Assembly: GCF_034675845.1 (NCBI RefSeq)
Contig: NZ_JAUCCU010000002.1
Coordinates: forward strand, 434,001-498,000
Length of the DNA stretch: 64,000 bases
Direction of reading: 5' to 3'
Origin: Castellaniella sp.
GTDB lineage: Bacteria > Pseudomonadota > Gammaproteobacteria > Burkholderiales > Burkholderiaceae_B
Shown here: one piece after another, positions 51,242 to 60,425 of the stretch
Layout of the letters: each line of letters begins with the position of its first letter
How positions within the stretch are numbered: position 1 is the first letter of the stretch
Translations under genes and position numbers: made by a program
Notes under the pieces: generated by a model
Database searches by the model: none
What the model was told of the DNA's origin: nothing
Seen by the model: the letters and a program-made list of their open reading frames with translations, nothing else

Positions 51242-51478
51242 ATGAGCAACAAAGGGCAAATTCTTCAAGACCCGTTCCTCAACGCTTTGCGCAAGGACCA
51301 CGTGCCCGTGTCCATCTATCTTGTCAACGGGATCAAACTGCAGGGCCAGGTCGAATCTTTCGATCAATACGTCGTGCTGTTGCGCAATACGGTCACGCAA
51401 ATGGTCTACAAGCATGCTATTTCCACAGTCGTTCCGGCACGCCCGGTTGCTTTCCAGGTGGACGACTCTGCTGAATAA
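51242..51478 (+). CDS. hfq: RNA chaperone Hfq
   Basis: This 78-residue hexameric Sm-like protein pairs small RNAs with mRNAs. It has the Sm1 stretch GQILQDPFLNALRKDHVPVS, Sm2 with MVYKHAISTVVPARPV, and a short C-terminal tail. TGGAG lies eight bases before the ATG. It is followed by two inverted repeats before hflX. Confidence 0.97.
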   Translation: MSNKGQILQDPFLNALRKDHVPVSIYLVNGIKLQGQVESFDQYVVLLRNTVTQMVYKHAISTVVPARPVAFQVDDSAE

Positions 51479-51483
51479 TTTCC

Positions 51484-51503
51484 CGGTTGCACCGGTGCAA
51501 CCG
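51484..51503. repeat. 20-base perfect palindrome after hfq
   Basis: CGGTTGCACCGGTGCAACCG is its own reverse complement and lies six bases after the hfq stop. It could be a protein-binding operator or the first part of a transcript hairpin. Confidence 0.6.
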
Positions 51504-51505
51504 AT

Positions 51506-51543
51506 ACCCGCCATGCTGCCTGCATCGGCGGGTCTTCATTTTT
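51506..51543 (+). terminator. Probable terminator/attenuator between hfq and hflX
   Basis: ACCCGCCATGC pairs with GCAT-C-GGCGGGT (one bulged C, five-base loop) and is followed five bases later by TTTTT. Termination here would uncouple hfq from hflX-hflKC, which otherwise follow closely. Confidence 0.55.
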
Positions 51544-51568
51544 CCTTGCCCCTGAATCACAGGGGGGC

Positions 51569-52678
51569 ATGCGTATGATTTCCTTGGTGATCAGCGTCGA
51601 TCTGGGCGAACCCGATTACGCCGCCCACGCCGAGGAATTCCTCATGTTGGCCAGCGGTGCCGGGGCCGAGATCGCCGAAGTCCTGGTGGCCCGCCGCAGC
51701 CGACCGGATGCGGCGGGGTTCATCGGTTCCGGGAAAATCGAAGAAGCCGCCGCCCTGGTCCAGGCAACTGGGGCCGAGGTCGTCTTGTTCGACCAGTCTC
51801 TCAGTCCGGCTCAACAGCGTAATCTCGAACGCAAGCTGGGGGTCCGGGTGGTTGATCGTGTCGCCCTGATCCTGGATATTTTTGCGTTACGGGCCAAAAG
51901 CCACGAAGGCAAACTGCAGGTGGAGCTGGCCCAGCTGCAGCACTTGTCCACCCGCCTGACCCGCATGTGGACCCACCTGGAACGCCAAAGCGGCGGTATC
52001 GGGGTGCGTGGGCCGGGCGAGTCCCAGCTCGAAACCGATCGGCGTTTGATCGGGGAACGGGTGCGAGCCTTAAAAGAACGTCTGGATCGGGTACAACGAC
52101 AGCGCCTGACGCAGCGCCGCGCACGGGTGCGTGGTCAGACCCTGTCAGTGTCCCTGGTCGGGTATACCAATGCGGGTAAATCCACGCTTTTCAATGCGTT
52201 GACGCGGGCGGACGCCTATGCCGCCGATCAACTTTTTGCGACGTTGGACACCACCACGCGGCGGGTCTGGATCGAGGGGGCAGGGCAGGTTGTGGTATCC
52301 GATACGGTGGGTTTCATCCGTTCCTTGCCCACCATGCTGATTGCCGCCTTCCGGGCCACCCTCGAGGAAACCATTCATGCGGATCTGTTGCTGCACGTGA
52401 TCGATGCGGCCAGCCCTCAGCGGGACGAGCAGGCGGCCGAGGTCAATCAGGTGTTAAAGGAAATCGGCGCTGACGAGATTCCTCAGATCCGCGTCTATAA
52501 CAAAATCGACATGGCGGGATATGAACCCCGGGTCGAGCGAAATGAACATGGTACGATTGCGCGAGTCTTCGTCAGTGCCCTGCAACGCAGTGGCCTGGAC
52601 GGATTGAGGCAGTCGATAGCAGAATTTAAGGGACCAACGGTAAACAATGCGTGGAATGAAACTGTTCAACCTGAATGA
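51569..52678 (+). CDS. hflX: Ribosome-associated GTPase HflX
   Basis: This 369-residue GTPase splits stalled ribosomes, notably after heat stress. The N-terminal HflX domain contains GFIGSGKIEE and the linker GIGVRGPGESQLETDRR. The G domain has G1 GYTNAGKST, G3 DTVGF and G4 NKIDM. An AGGGGGG lies just before the ATG at 51569; ATG 51575 is possible. It overlaps the start of hflK by 32 bases. Confidence 0.95.
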   Translation: MRMISLVISVDLGEPDYAAHAEEFLMLASGAGAEIAEVLVARRSRPDAAGFIGSGKIEEAAALVQATGAEVVLFDQSLSPAQQRNLERKLGVRVVDRVALILDIFALRAKSHEGKLQVELAQLQHLSTRLTRMWTHLERQSGGIGVRGPGESQLETDRRLIGERVRALKERLDRVQRQRLTQRRARVRGQTLSVSLVGYTNAGKSTLFNALTRADAYAADQLFATLDTTTRRVWIEGAGQVVVSDTVGFIRSLPTMLIAAFRATLEETIHADLLLHVIDAASPQRDEQAAEVNQVLKEIGADEIPQIRVYNKIDMAGYEPRVERNEHGTIARVFVSALQRSGLDGLRQSIAEFKGPTVNNAWNETVQPE

Positions 52679-53960
52679 TCCGGGCTGGGGGCGCGGACAG
52701 CAGAACCAGGATGGCGACCCGTCGGGCAGGCCTAAAGGCAATAATGATGGCCCCCCCGATCTTGACCAAGTCTGGCGCGATTTCAATAATCGCCTGACTG
52801 GCTTTTTTGGGCGTAAGGGCGGCGGGCGTGGCCCGCGCATGCCATCGGGTGGCGGCGGCTTGCCGTCTATGCCGGGCCCATCGCCGCGGTTTGTGATCTT
52901 GCTGATTATTGCCGGCGTTTTGTTGTGGCTGGCCAGTGGTTTCATGATTGTCCAGGAAGGCCAGGTGGCGGTGGTGACGCGTTTTGGCAAGTACGTGCAC
53001 ACCCTTAGCCCCGGCCTGCAGTGGCGCATGCCGTATCCCATCGAAAACTCCCAGGACGTCAATATTGCACGTCTGCGGACTTTCGAAGTCGGGTTTCGTG
53101 GCTCGGCGCGCAATAAGGTTCTTTCCGAATCCCTGATGCTGACCAACGACGAAAACATCGTTGATGTGCAGTATGTCGTGCAGTATCGCCTGCGACCCGA
53201 TGGCGCACCTGATTATTTGTTCAATACAAATCAACCGGATGAATCCGTGCGCCAGGCGGCCGAAACCGCCATGCGCGAGGTCGTCGGCAGCAAGCCCATG
53301 GACTTTGTTTTGTATTCCGGTCGAACCGAGGTCGCCTCTGAGGTCCAGTCGCAGGCCCAGAAAATCCTCAATCGATACGACACAGGGATCGAGATATCCA
53401 CGGTGGCCATCCAGAACGTCCAGCCGCCCGAACAGGTCCAGGCTGCGTTTGACGATGCCGTCAAGGCCGGTCAGGATCGCGAGCGTCAGATCAACGAAGG
53501 CAATGCCTATGCCTCCAAGGTCCTGCCCGAGGCCGAAGGCCAGGCAGCGCGCATGGTTCAGGACGCCGAGGGCTATAGCGCTCAGGTCATCGGTCAGGCC
53601 CAGGGTGATACCTCGCGCTTCAGCAGCGTAGCGGCCGAATACAACAAGGCGCCTGCCATTACCCGTGAACGTATTTATCTGCAGACCATGCAGGATATCT
53701 TCACCGATACGGCCAAGGTCATGATCGATGCGCCCGTCGGCAACAATATGTTGTATCTGCCGCTGGATAAAATCATGCAGCAGGCGGCGTCCGGCAGTAG
53801 TCCATCAGCAGCCACCTCGTCAGCAGGCTCATCCAGCAGTTCCCCCGTCAGTACGGCAGGTGCGGCCCATGCCGCCAACCAGGCTTCCTCGTCTGGCACC
53901 CCAGCGCGTGGCGTTCCGTCCGGCCTGGATTCGCTGATGTCTAGCCCGTACTCGAACTAG
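52647..53960 (+). CDS. hflK: FtsH protease modulator subunit HflK
   Basis: This 437-residue SPFH-domain protein forms, with HflC, the cage around the FtsH protease. A glycine-rich cytoplasmic N-terminus (about residues 1-78) precedes a membrane helix (about 80-100) and the periplasmic band-7 domain (EGQVAVVTRFGKYVHTLSPG onward). The C-terminal 60 residues are Ser/Ala-rich and low-complexity. The start ATG at 52647 lies inside hflX; ATG 52656 is an alternative. Confidence 0.95.
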   Translation: MRGMKLFNLNDPGWGRGQQNQDGDPSGRPKGNNDGPPDLDQVWRDFNNRLTGFFGRKGGGRGPRMPSGGGGLPSMPGPSPRFVILLIIAGVLLWLASGFMIVQEGQVAVVTRFGKYVHTLSPGLQWRMPYPIENSQDVNIARLRTFEVGFRGSARNKVLSESLMLTNDENIVDVQYVVQYRLRPDGAPDYLFNTNQPDESVRQAAETAMREVVGSKPMDFVLYSGRTEVASEVQSQAQKILNRYDTGIEISTVAIQNVQPPEQVQAAFDDAVKAGQDRERQINEGNAYASKVLPEAEGQAARMVQDAEGYSAQVIGQAQGDTSRFSSVAAEYNKAPAITRERIYLQTMQDIFTDTAKVMIDAPVGNNMLYLPLDKIMQQAASGSSPSAATSSAGSSSSSPVSTAGAAHAANQASSSGTPARGVPSGLDSLMSSPYSN

Positions 53961-53969
53961 GAGCCCATG

Positions 53970-54848
53970 ATGCAACGTTTTTTTCCTGCCCTGGTCGGTC
54001 TGGTATTGTTGGTTGCGGCGCTCTCGTCGTGCCTGTATATCGTGCCGATGCGCGATTATGCCCTGCTGTTCGCTTTGGGTGAGGTCCGCGAGACCATCAC
54101 CCAGCCGGGGCTTTATTTCAAATATCCACCACCCTTTGAAAACGTCGTTTATCTGGATAAGCGCCTGCAGACCATCGAAAGCCGCGACCCGGAACGCATC
54201 CAGACCGCCGAAAAGAAAAACCTGCTGATCGATTCGTATGTCAAATGGCGGATTTCCGATCCGCGTCTGTACTACGTCACTTTCGGTTCCAACAGCGGGG
54301 CGGCAGTCGAACGGCTGCAGGCCCAGATCCGCGACGCCCTGAATGCGGCCGTCAACGTACGCACTGTGAAGCAGGTCGTGTCCAGCGATCGTGATGCCAT
54401 CACCCGCGAAATTCAGGCGTCCGTGGCTCAGCGGGCCAAGCCCCTGGGGGTGGATGTGGTCGATGTGCGCCTGCGCCGCATCGATTTCACCCCTGAAATT
54501 TCCGAATCCGTCTATCGCCGCATGGAAGCCGAGCGCAAGCAAGAAGCCAACCGTCTGCGCGCCAGTGGTGCTGCCGACAGCGAACGCATTCGTGCCGAGG
54601 CTGACCGCAAACGTCAGGAAGTCCTGGCCAAGGCTTATGCCGAATCTCAGGCAAAGCGTGGTAACGGGGATGCGACTGCGGCCGCCATCTATGCTGAATC
54701 CTATGGCAAGGATTCCGAGTTCTACAGCTTTTACAAGAGCCTGGATGCCTATCGTGCGGCATTCTCCGGTTCTGGCAGCACGCTGGTCCTGAGCCCGGAC
54801 TCCGACTTCTTCCGCTACTGGGATCGCACCCAGCCGAAGCAGGACTAA
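53970..54848 (+). CDS. hflC: FtsH protease modulator subunit HflC
   Basis: This 292-residue partner of HflK has an N-terminal membrane anchor (about residues 4-22) and a periplasmic band-7 domain (PMRDYALLFALGEVRETI, VKWRISDPRLYYVTFG). A long charged helix follows (ERKQEANRLRASGAADSERI). Two adjacent ATGs occur at 53967 and 53970. I prefer the second because AGGAG is then six bases away rather than three. Confidence 0.95.
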   Translation: MQRFFPALVGLVLLVAALSSCLYIVPMRDYALLFALGEVRETITQPGLYFKYPPPFENVVYLDKRLQTIESRDPERIQTAEKKNLLIDSYVKWRISDPRLYYVTFGSNSGAAVERLQAQIRDALNAAVNVRTVKQVVSSDRDAITREIQASVAQRAKPLGVDVVDVRLRRIDFTPEISESVYRRMEAERKQEANRLRASGAADSERIRAEADRKRQEVLAKAYAESQAKRGNGDATAAAIYAESYGKDSEFYSFYKSLDAYRAAFSGSGSTLVLSPDSDFFRYWDRTQPKQD

Positions 54849-54856
54849 GGGCCGTC

Positions 54857-56026
54857 ATGCTGTCGAATTGGCTATTACCGGAAAACCTGTCGGATATTCT
54901 GCCTGCCGAGGCGCGCCGCATCGAAGAGCTACGGCGCCAGTTGCTTGATCTCTACCGCACGCATGGGTTTGAGCTGGTTGCACCGCCGATGGTGGAATAC
55001 CTCGACTCGCTGATGCTGGCCGACGACGAGGCGTTGCGCTTGCGCACCTGCAAGCTCGTGGATCAGCTCTCAGGGCTGACCATGGGCGTGCGGGCCGACA
55101 TGACAGTGCAGGTTTCTCGCATCGATGCGCACTTGCTCAATCGGCCCGGTGTCACACGCCTGTGCTATTGCGGGCCGGTGGTGCATGCGCGGCCTTCAGG
55201 GCTGCTGTCGGATCGTGAACTCTTGCAGATCGGGGCCGAGATCTTCGGCCATGCCGGGGTGCAGGCCGATATCGAATGCGTCCGCCTGGCGCTGGAGTCC
55301 GTGCGTTGCGCCGGGGTTGCCCAGCCCAGCCTGGACCTGAATCACCCTGGGGTGGGGCGTGCGCTGGTCGATGCCGACCCGGCGCTGATCGATGTGGCCG
55401 ATACGGTATTCGATCTGCTGAGCTCAAAGGATGCCCCTGGGTTGCAGCTCTTGTGCCGGGACGTCGGCGCCCGCGACGACAGCTTGCGGGCTTTGAAGAC
55501 GTTGACAACGTTATATGGCGGCTTGGACGTGGTGGATCGAGCGCGCCAGTGCCTGCCGGATCTGCCTGCGGTGCATGCTGCCCTGGATGCCTTGCGGACC
55601 CTTTGTCAGGCGCTATCGGATGCGCCGGTGGCCATTGACCTGGCCGATATGGGCGGCAGCTACGGCTATCATTCGGGCGTGGTGTTTTCGATTTACGCGG
55701 CAGGCTGGCATGATGCCCTGGTCCGTGGCGGGCGCTACGACGGCATAGGCCGTAAATTTGGCCGTGCCCGGCCTGCTACCGGCTTCAGCCTGGATTTGCG
55801 CAAGCTTTCTGCGGGCCTGCCCGACGCCCAGCGTGCCCGTGCCATTCGTGCGCCGTGGTCCGATGACCCCGGCCTGACGCGGGTGGTGGCGGATCTGCGC
55901 ACTCAGGGCCATATTGTGATTCAACATCTGCCGGGCGAACAGCAGCAGTCTGATGAATTCCAGGTGGACCAGGAACTTATTTCTTCCGACAACGGTTGGG
56001 TCTTGCATCCGCTGGCTGTCGCTTAA
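54857..56026 (+). CDS. hisZ: ATP phosphoribosyltransferase regulatory subunit HisZ
   Basis: This 389-residue paralogue of histidyl-tRNA synthetase does not charge tRNA. It forms the regulatory part of the hetero-octameric ATP phosphoribosyltransferase with the short HisG. Class II-like blocks are recognisable (NWLLPENLSDILPAEARRIE, VRADMTVQVSRIDAHL, ALVRGGRYDGIGRKFG), but the anticodon-binding domain is missing. It predicts a short-form HisG elsewhere in the genome. It follows hflC by eight bases and precedes purA. Confidence 0.93.
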   Translation: MLSNWLLPENLSDILPAEARRIEELRRQLLDLYRTHGFELVAPPMVEYLDSLMLADDEALRLRTCKLVDQLSGLTMGVRADMTVQVSRIDAHLLNRPGVTRLCYCGPVVHARPSGLLSDRELLQIGAEIFGHAGVQADIECVRLALESVRCAGVAQPSLDLNHPGVGRALVDADPALIDVADTVFDLLSSKDAPGLQLLCRDVGARDDSLRALKTLTTLYGGLDVVDRARQCLPDLPAVHAALDALRTLCQALSDAPVAIDLADMGGSYGYHSGVVFSIYAAGWHDALVRGGRYDGIGRKFGRARPATGFSLDLRKLSAGLPDAQRARAIRAPWSDDPGLTRVVADLRTQGHIVIQHLPGEQQQSDEFQVDQELISSDNGWVLHPLAVA

Positions 56027-56084
56027 GATGGTATAAACTTATTTGTTTCCCCAAGGCGGCATGGTGCTGCCACAAGCAAGGCTT

Positions 56085-57380
56085 ATGAGCAAGAACATCG
56101 TCGTGATTGGCACCCAATGGGGTGATGAAGGTAAAGGCAAGATCGTGGATTGGCTTGCCGAATCCGCCCAAGGGGTGGTGCGTTTCCAGGGGGGGCACAA
56201 TGCTGGCCATACCCTCTGGATCAATGGCAAGAAAACCATTCTGCGTTTGATTCCCTCGGGCATCATGCACCCGCATGTCACCTGCTATATAGGCAATGGC
56301 GTGGTGCTTTCCCCCGAGGCGCTGCTCAGCGAAATTGCCGAGCTCGAGGCTGCGGGTCTGGATGTGCGTTCGCGCCTGCAGATTTCGGCCGCCTGCCCGC
56401 TGATTCTGCCCTACCACGTGGCGCTGGATCAGGCCCGCGAAGCCCGCAAGGGCGAGGGCAAGATCGGCACCACGGGGCGTGGCATTGGCCCCGCCTACGA
56501 GGACAAGGTCGCACGGCGCGCCTTGCGCGTCCAGGATCTCTACGATCCGGCCGTGTTCGACGAAAAGCTCGCCGAAGTCCTGGACTACCATAACTTTGTC
56601 CTGACTCAATATCTGGGTGCAAAGCCGGTGGATGCGGCCCAGGTGCGCGATCAGGTCATGGCGTTGGCGCCTCAGCTCGAACCCATGGTGTCGGACGTTT
56701 CCAGCAATATACACATCGCCCGCAGGGCCGGCCACAATCTATTGTTCGAAGGGGCTCAGGGCACCTTGCTGGACATTGATCATGGCACCTATCCCTTTGT
56801 CACCAGCAGCAATTGCGTGGCGGGTGCAGCTGCTGCTGGTACCGGCGTGGGGCCGCAGGCGCTGGACTACGTGTTGGGCATTGCCAAGGCATACACCACG
56901 CGGGTCGGCTCCGGGCCGTTCCCTACCGAACTGCTCGACGACACAGGGTTGCGTCTGGCGACAGTCGGCAAGGAATTCGGCTCAGTCACTGGCCGTCCGC
57001 GTCGTTGCGGCTGGTTTGATGGCGCGGCCATGAAGCGTTCGGTCATGATCAATGGCCTTACCGGCCTGTGCATCACCAAGCTTGATGTACTCGACGGGGT
57101 CGAACAAATCAAGATCGGGGTGGGCTACCGCTATAAGGGTCAGTTCCTGGACGTCCTGCCGTATGGTGCCCATGCGGCCGCCGAGGCCGAGCCCGTCCTC
57201 GAGGAAATGGCCGGCTGGACTGAAACCACCGTCGGCATCACCGAATACGACAAGCTCCCGATCAATGCCCGGCGCTATCTCGAACGCATCGCCGAGGTCT
57301 GTGACGTGCCTATCGATATGGTCTCCACCGGCCCTGACCGCTTGGAAACCATTGTGTTGCGGCACCCTTTCCAGGGTTGA
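56085..57380 (+). CDS. purA: Adenylosuccinate synthetase
   Basis: This 431-residue GTP-dependent enzyme makes adenylosuccinate from IMP and aspartate. It begins MSKNIVVIGTQWGDEGKGKI and has FQGGHNAGHTLWINGKK, the IMP site GTTGRGIGPAYEDK and the late GVGYRYKGQFLDVLP. Start: ATG at 56085 with AAGG just before it; the frame to 56043 adds 14 unrelated residues. A strong terminator follows. Confidence 0.97.
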   Translation: MSKNIVVIGTQWGDEGKGKIVDWLAESAQGVVRFQGGHNAGHTLWINGKKTILRLIPSGIMHPHVTCYIGNGVVLSPEALLSEIAELEAAGLDVRSRLQISAACPLILPYHVALDQAREARKGEGKIGTTGRGIGPAYEDKVARRALRVQDLYDPAVFDEKLAEVLDYHNFVLTQYLGAKPVDAAQVRDQVMALAPQLEPMVSDVSSNIHIARRAGHNLLFEGAQGTLLDIDHGTYPFVTSSNCVAGAAAAGTGVGPQALDYVLGIAKAYTTRVGSGPFPTELLDDTGLRLATVGKEFGSVTGRPRRCGWFDGAAMKRSVMINGLTGLCITKLDVLDGVEQIKIGVGYRYKGQFLDVLPYGAHAAAEAEPVLEEMAGWTETTVGITEYDKLPINARRYLERIAEVCDVPIDMVSTGPDRLETIVLRHPFQG

Positions 57381-57386
57381 GCCACC

Positions 57387-57415
57387 AAAAACCGCAAGCC
57401 AGCTTGCGGTTTTTT
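57387..57415 (+). terminator. Rho-independent terminator after purA
   Basis: A 12-bp perfect stem (AAAAACCGCAAG with CTTGCGGTTTTT) with a CCAG loop and a run of six T residues lies six bases after the purA stop. It marks the end of the hflX/hflKC-hisZ-purA run. Confidence 0.92.
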
Positions 57416-57454
57416 GATTCATTATCTTTTTATACGGACACACAGGAACGCCAT

Positions 57455-58015
57455 ATGAGCATCCCGCCAAGCACCGATCGCGATCTTTGGATCAGTTGGG
57501 AGCAATACCACACCCTGATTGAGCGGCTGACCCTGCAGGTGCACGAATCTGCATGGGCCTTTGATAAGATTCTTTGTCTGGCCCGGGGCGGGGTACGTGT
57601 GGGGGACGTGATGTCGCGTATTTTTGATGTGCCCCTGGGGATATTGGCCACCAGCAGCTACCGCGAGGCCGCCGGCACCGTGCAGGGGCAGCTGGATATT
57701 GCTCAATTCATCACGATCACGCGTGGCACCCTGGAAGGCAAGGTTCTGCTGGTGGATGATATGGTCGATACCGGGTTGACTTTCACCCGCGTGCGCGACC
57801 ACCTGCTGCAGCAATTTCCCGGAATTACCGAACTACGCACTGCGGTACTCTGGAAAAAAGGCCATGCCCAGGTCCAGCCGGATTATTTCATCGAGGACCT
57901 GCCCACGAATCCCTGGATACACCAGCCCTTCGAAGACTATGACAGCCTGCGGCCTCATCAGCTGGAGTCCTGGATTCGCAAAGGTGTACGCACTGCCTAC
58001 CAAAGCCCCGATTAA
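57455..58015 (+). CDS. Purine-type phosphoribosyltransferase
   Basis: This 186-residue protein has the PRPP-binding loop VLLVDDMVDTGLTF and an N-terminal KILCLARGGVRVGDVMSRI, as in xanthine-guanine or hypoxanthine phosphoribosyltransferases. Its exact base is not readable from sequence; its place right after purA supports purine salvage. Start: ATG at 57455 with AGGA upstream; the open frame before it includes the purA terminator. Confidence 0.87.
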   Translation: MSIPPSTDRDLWISWEQYHTLIERLTLQVHESAWAFDKILCLARGGVRVGDVMSRIFDVPLGILATSSYREAAGTVQGQLDIAQFITITRGTLEGKVLLVDDMVDTGLTFTRVRDHLLQQFPGITELRTAVLWKKGHAQVQPDYFIEDLPTNPWIHQPFEDYDSLRPHQLESWIRKGVRTAYQSPD

Positions 58016-58149
58016 GCTGGATTCATCAGTGGATTCATGATAGAATCTTTTGCTGTCCAGATTAAGATATTATTAACCCATAACCGTGGGTGCACCGGCT
58101 GATATTAATGGCCGACGCCCATGATTTAACAGGCTACCCAAGGATTTAC

Positions 58150-58362
58150 ATGCCGATTGTCCGCCTCAAAGAAAACGAGCCCTTCGAGGCTGCCCTGCGA
58201 CGCTTTAAGCGCACCATCGAAAAGACCGGTTTGCTGACGGAACTGCGCTCGCGCGAATTCTACGAAAAGCCCACCGCCGAACGCAAGCGCAAGCTCGCCG
58301 CTGCGGTCAAGCGTCACTACAAACGCATTCGCAGCCAACAACTGCCGCCGCGACTCTATTGA
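58150..58362 (+). CDS. rpsU: Ribosomal protein bS21
   Basis: This 70-residue basic small-subunit protein starts MPIVRLKENEPFEAALRRFK and is rich in Arg and Lys toward the C-terminus. AAGGA lies five bases before the ATG. It is the first gene of the macromolecular-synthesis operon rpsU-dnaG-rpoD. Its stop directly abuts the dnaG start. Confidence 0.97.
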   Translation: MPIVRLKENEPFEAALRRFKRTIEKTGLLTELRSREFYEKPTAERKRKLAAAVKRHYKRIRSQQLPPRLY

Positions 58363-60309
58363 TTGATTCCAGAATCATTCATACAGGATCTACTCGCGCG
58401 CGTTGATATCGTCGATATAGTCGGCCGGTATGTACAGCTGCGCAAAGGGGGCGCAAACCTGCTGGGTTTGTGCCCTTTTCACACAGAAAAATCCCCTTCG
58501 TTTACAGTCAGCCCCACTAAACAGTTCTATCACTGCTTTGGTTGTGGGGCGCATGGCAGCGCCCTGCATTTTCTGACCGAGCATACCGGCGCGACGTTTC
58601 CCGAAGCGGTGCAGTCGCTGGCCGCCAGCGTGGGGATGAGGGTGCCCGAAGAATCGCGCAGCCCCCGGCAACAGGCTGCTGCGAAGGCACGCCACGAAGA
58701 ATCCAATCGCCAGCGCGATGTCTTGCAACAGGCTCAAGCCCACTATAAGTCCGCCCTGAAAAGCACCCCCGCAGCAGTTTCTTATCTGAAGAAACGCGGC
58801 CTCAGCGGTGAAATTGCCGCCCGCTATGGCCTGGGCTGGGCCAGTGCCGACCGGCGCGGCTTGGCAAATGTTTTTGCCCACTATGAAGACCCGGCCCTGA
58901 TCGAGTCGGGCCTGGTGATCGAAGCCGAGGACGGGCGCCGCCACGATCGCTTTCGTGGCCGAGTGATGTTCCCCATCCATAACACCCGGGGCCAGTTGAT
59001 TGGCTTTGGCGGGCGTCTGATCGAGCGCGGTGAACCGAAATACCTGAATTCCCCCGAAACCAGCTTGTTTTCCAAGGGCCATGAACTCTATGGCCTGTAC
59101 GAAGCGCGGGCGGGCATCCGGGCCGAAGGCTGTGTGCTGGTGGTCGAAGGCTATATGGACGTTGTGGCATTGGCCCAGTTCGGACTGGGCAATGCGGTGG
59201 CGACGTTGGGGACCTCGACCACCGAGACGCACTTGCAGAAGCTATGCCGCGCCAGCGACCGCATCATCTTCAGCTTTGATGGGGATGGGGCAGGGCGCAA
59301 GGCGGCCTGGCGTGCTCTGCAGGCTTGCCTGCCCTGGGTGGCCGAAGATATCTCCATGCGGTTTTTATTCTTGCCCGACGGTCAGGACCCGGATTCCTAT
59401 GTCCGTGCCTACGGGGTAGAGGCTTTGCGCGCCTGCCTGGATGAGGCCGTGCCATTGTCGCGCTTCATGCTTGAAGAGCTGGCGGCCCGTCATGATCTGC
59501 GCGAAGCCGAAGGCCGTGCCGCATGCTTGCACGAGGCACGGCCTTTATTTGTCCAGATGCCCGAGGGTGGCTTTCGACTGCAGGTAGAGCGCGAATTCGC
59601 GCAGCAGGTCCGATTGACCCCTGACGAACTGACGGGCTTGTTGGCTGCTGGAGCGACTCCTCAGGGTGTGGCGCCTGTGGTTCACGCCAGTCCGCCAACT
59701 GGCCCGGCACCACAAGGATGGCAGGGGCATCCCGAGCCGGATGACGCCATGCTGAATGAACCCTGGCTTGATGCGTCAAACATGTCGCCAGAGCCGCCCT
59801 GGATGGCCGATGGCTATGGTAGCGGCACCATGTCGGCGCCCCGTGCGCGTGGCGCAGCGCAGCGGGGGCGTCGGCAGCAGCAGGCGCGTACCGTTACCCC
59901 GATGGCGCGGCGTTTATTGCGTCTATTGCTGGGGCATCCAGGCCTGGTGGATGGGCTGGGCGATCAACAGCTTGAATTATTGGCCCACCATCCCCATCTG
60001 CATCTGGTACGCGAACTCATCAGCTTGGCCAGCGCCACTGGAGGGCGCCATGCCGGCGCCCTGCTAGAGGCAGCAGACCCTGACTCCGATCTGGCGCAGG
60101 CCATTCAGGATCTGTCCGTCGAACTGTTGATGCAAGAGCTTCCTGACCCCCAGGCCGAATGGCGCGATGCCTTGCGGCAGATCGAATTACAGGCAGTGCA
60201 GCAACAGTGTGACCTCTTGATCGAGACCGGACTGCGGGATGAGCACCAACGTCGGCGCTATCAGGATCTCAGTCGTCGCATGGCCCGGCTAAAGTCCGGC
60301 GCAGGATGA
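58363..60309 (+). CDS. dnaG: DNA primase
   Basis: This 648-residue enzyme makes RNA primers for replication. The zinc-binding domain is CPFHTEKSPSF followed by YHCFGCGAHG (residues about 37-65). The TOPRIM core includes VVEGYMDVVALAQFG and FSFDGDGAGRKAAWRAL. The C-terminal helicase-binding domain follows a Pro- and Arg-rich linker. Start: a TTG immediately after the rpsU stop, giving the conserved MIPESFIQDLLARVDIVDIVG; no ATG is available, so it probably depends on reinitiation after rpsU. Confidence 0.95.
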   Translation: MIPESFIQDLLARVDIVDIVGRYVQLRKGGANLLGLCPFHTEKSPSFTVSPTKQFYHCFGCGAHGSALHFLTEHTGATFPEAVQSLAASVGMRVPEESRSPRQQAAAKARHEESNRQRDVLQQAQAHYKSALKSTPAAVSYLKKRGLSGEIAARYGLGWASADRRGLANVFAHYEDPALIESGLVIEAEDGRRHDRFRGRVMFPIHNTRGQLIGFGGRLIERGEPKYLNSPETSLFSKGHELYGLYEARAGIRAEGCVLVVEGYMDVVALAQFGLGNAVATLGTSTTETHLQKLCRASDRIIFSFDGDGAGRKAAWRALQACLPWVAEDISMRFLFLPDGQDPDSYVRAYGVEALRACLDEAVPLSRFMLEELAARHDLREAEGRAACLHEARPLFVQMPEGGFRLQVEREFAQQVRLTPDELTGLLAAGATPQGVAPVVHASPPTGPAPQGWQGHPEPDDAMLNEPWLDASNMSPEPPWMADGYGSGTMSAPRARGAAQRGRRQQQARTVTPMARRLLRLLLGHPGLVDGLGDQQLELLAHHPHLHLVRELISLASATGGRHAGALLEAADPDSDLAQAIQDLSVELLMQELPDPQAEWRDALRQIELQAVQQQCDLLIETGLRDEHQRRRYQDLSRRMARLKSGAG

Positions 60310-60425
60310 TTCTTCTTGTCAACTGCAGTAAACTACATGGTTTTCAATAAGTTGAACGCCTTTATTTGGTTGCCTAGGCCAACAGCATGGCCCGGGAAAC
60401 AGCAAAAGAATGGAACCCAGCACCT

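Noticed and set aside
53760..53950. Ser/Ala-rich repetitive end of hflK as a possible simple-sequence repeat or phase-variable tract
   Set aside because: Codons vary and there is no pure nucleotide repeat; it is a low-complexity protein tail.
56003..56037. Possible purA promoter (TTGCAT and TATAAA)
   Set aside because: The spacer is 23 bases, too long for a sigma-70 promoter.
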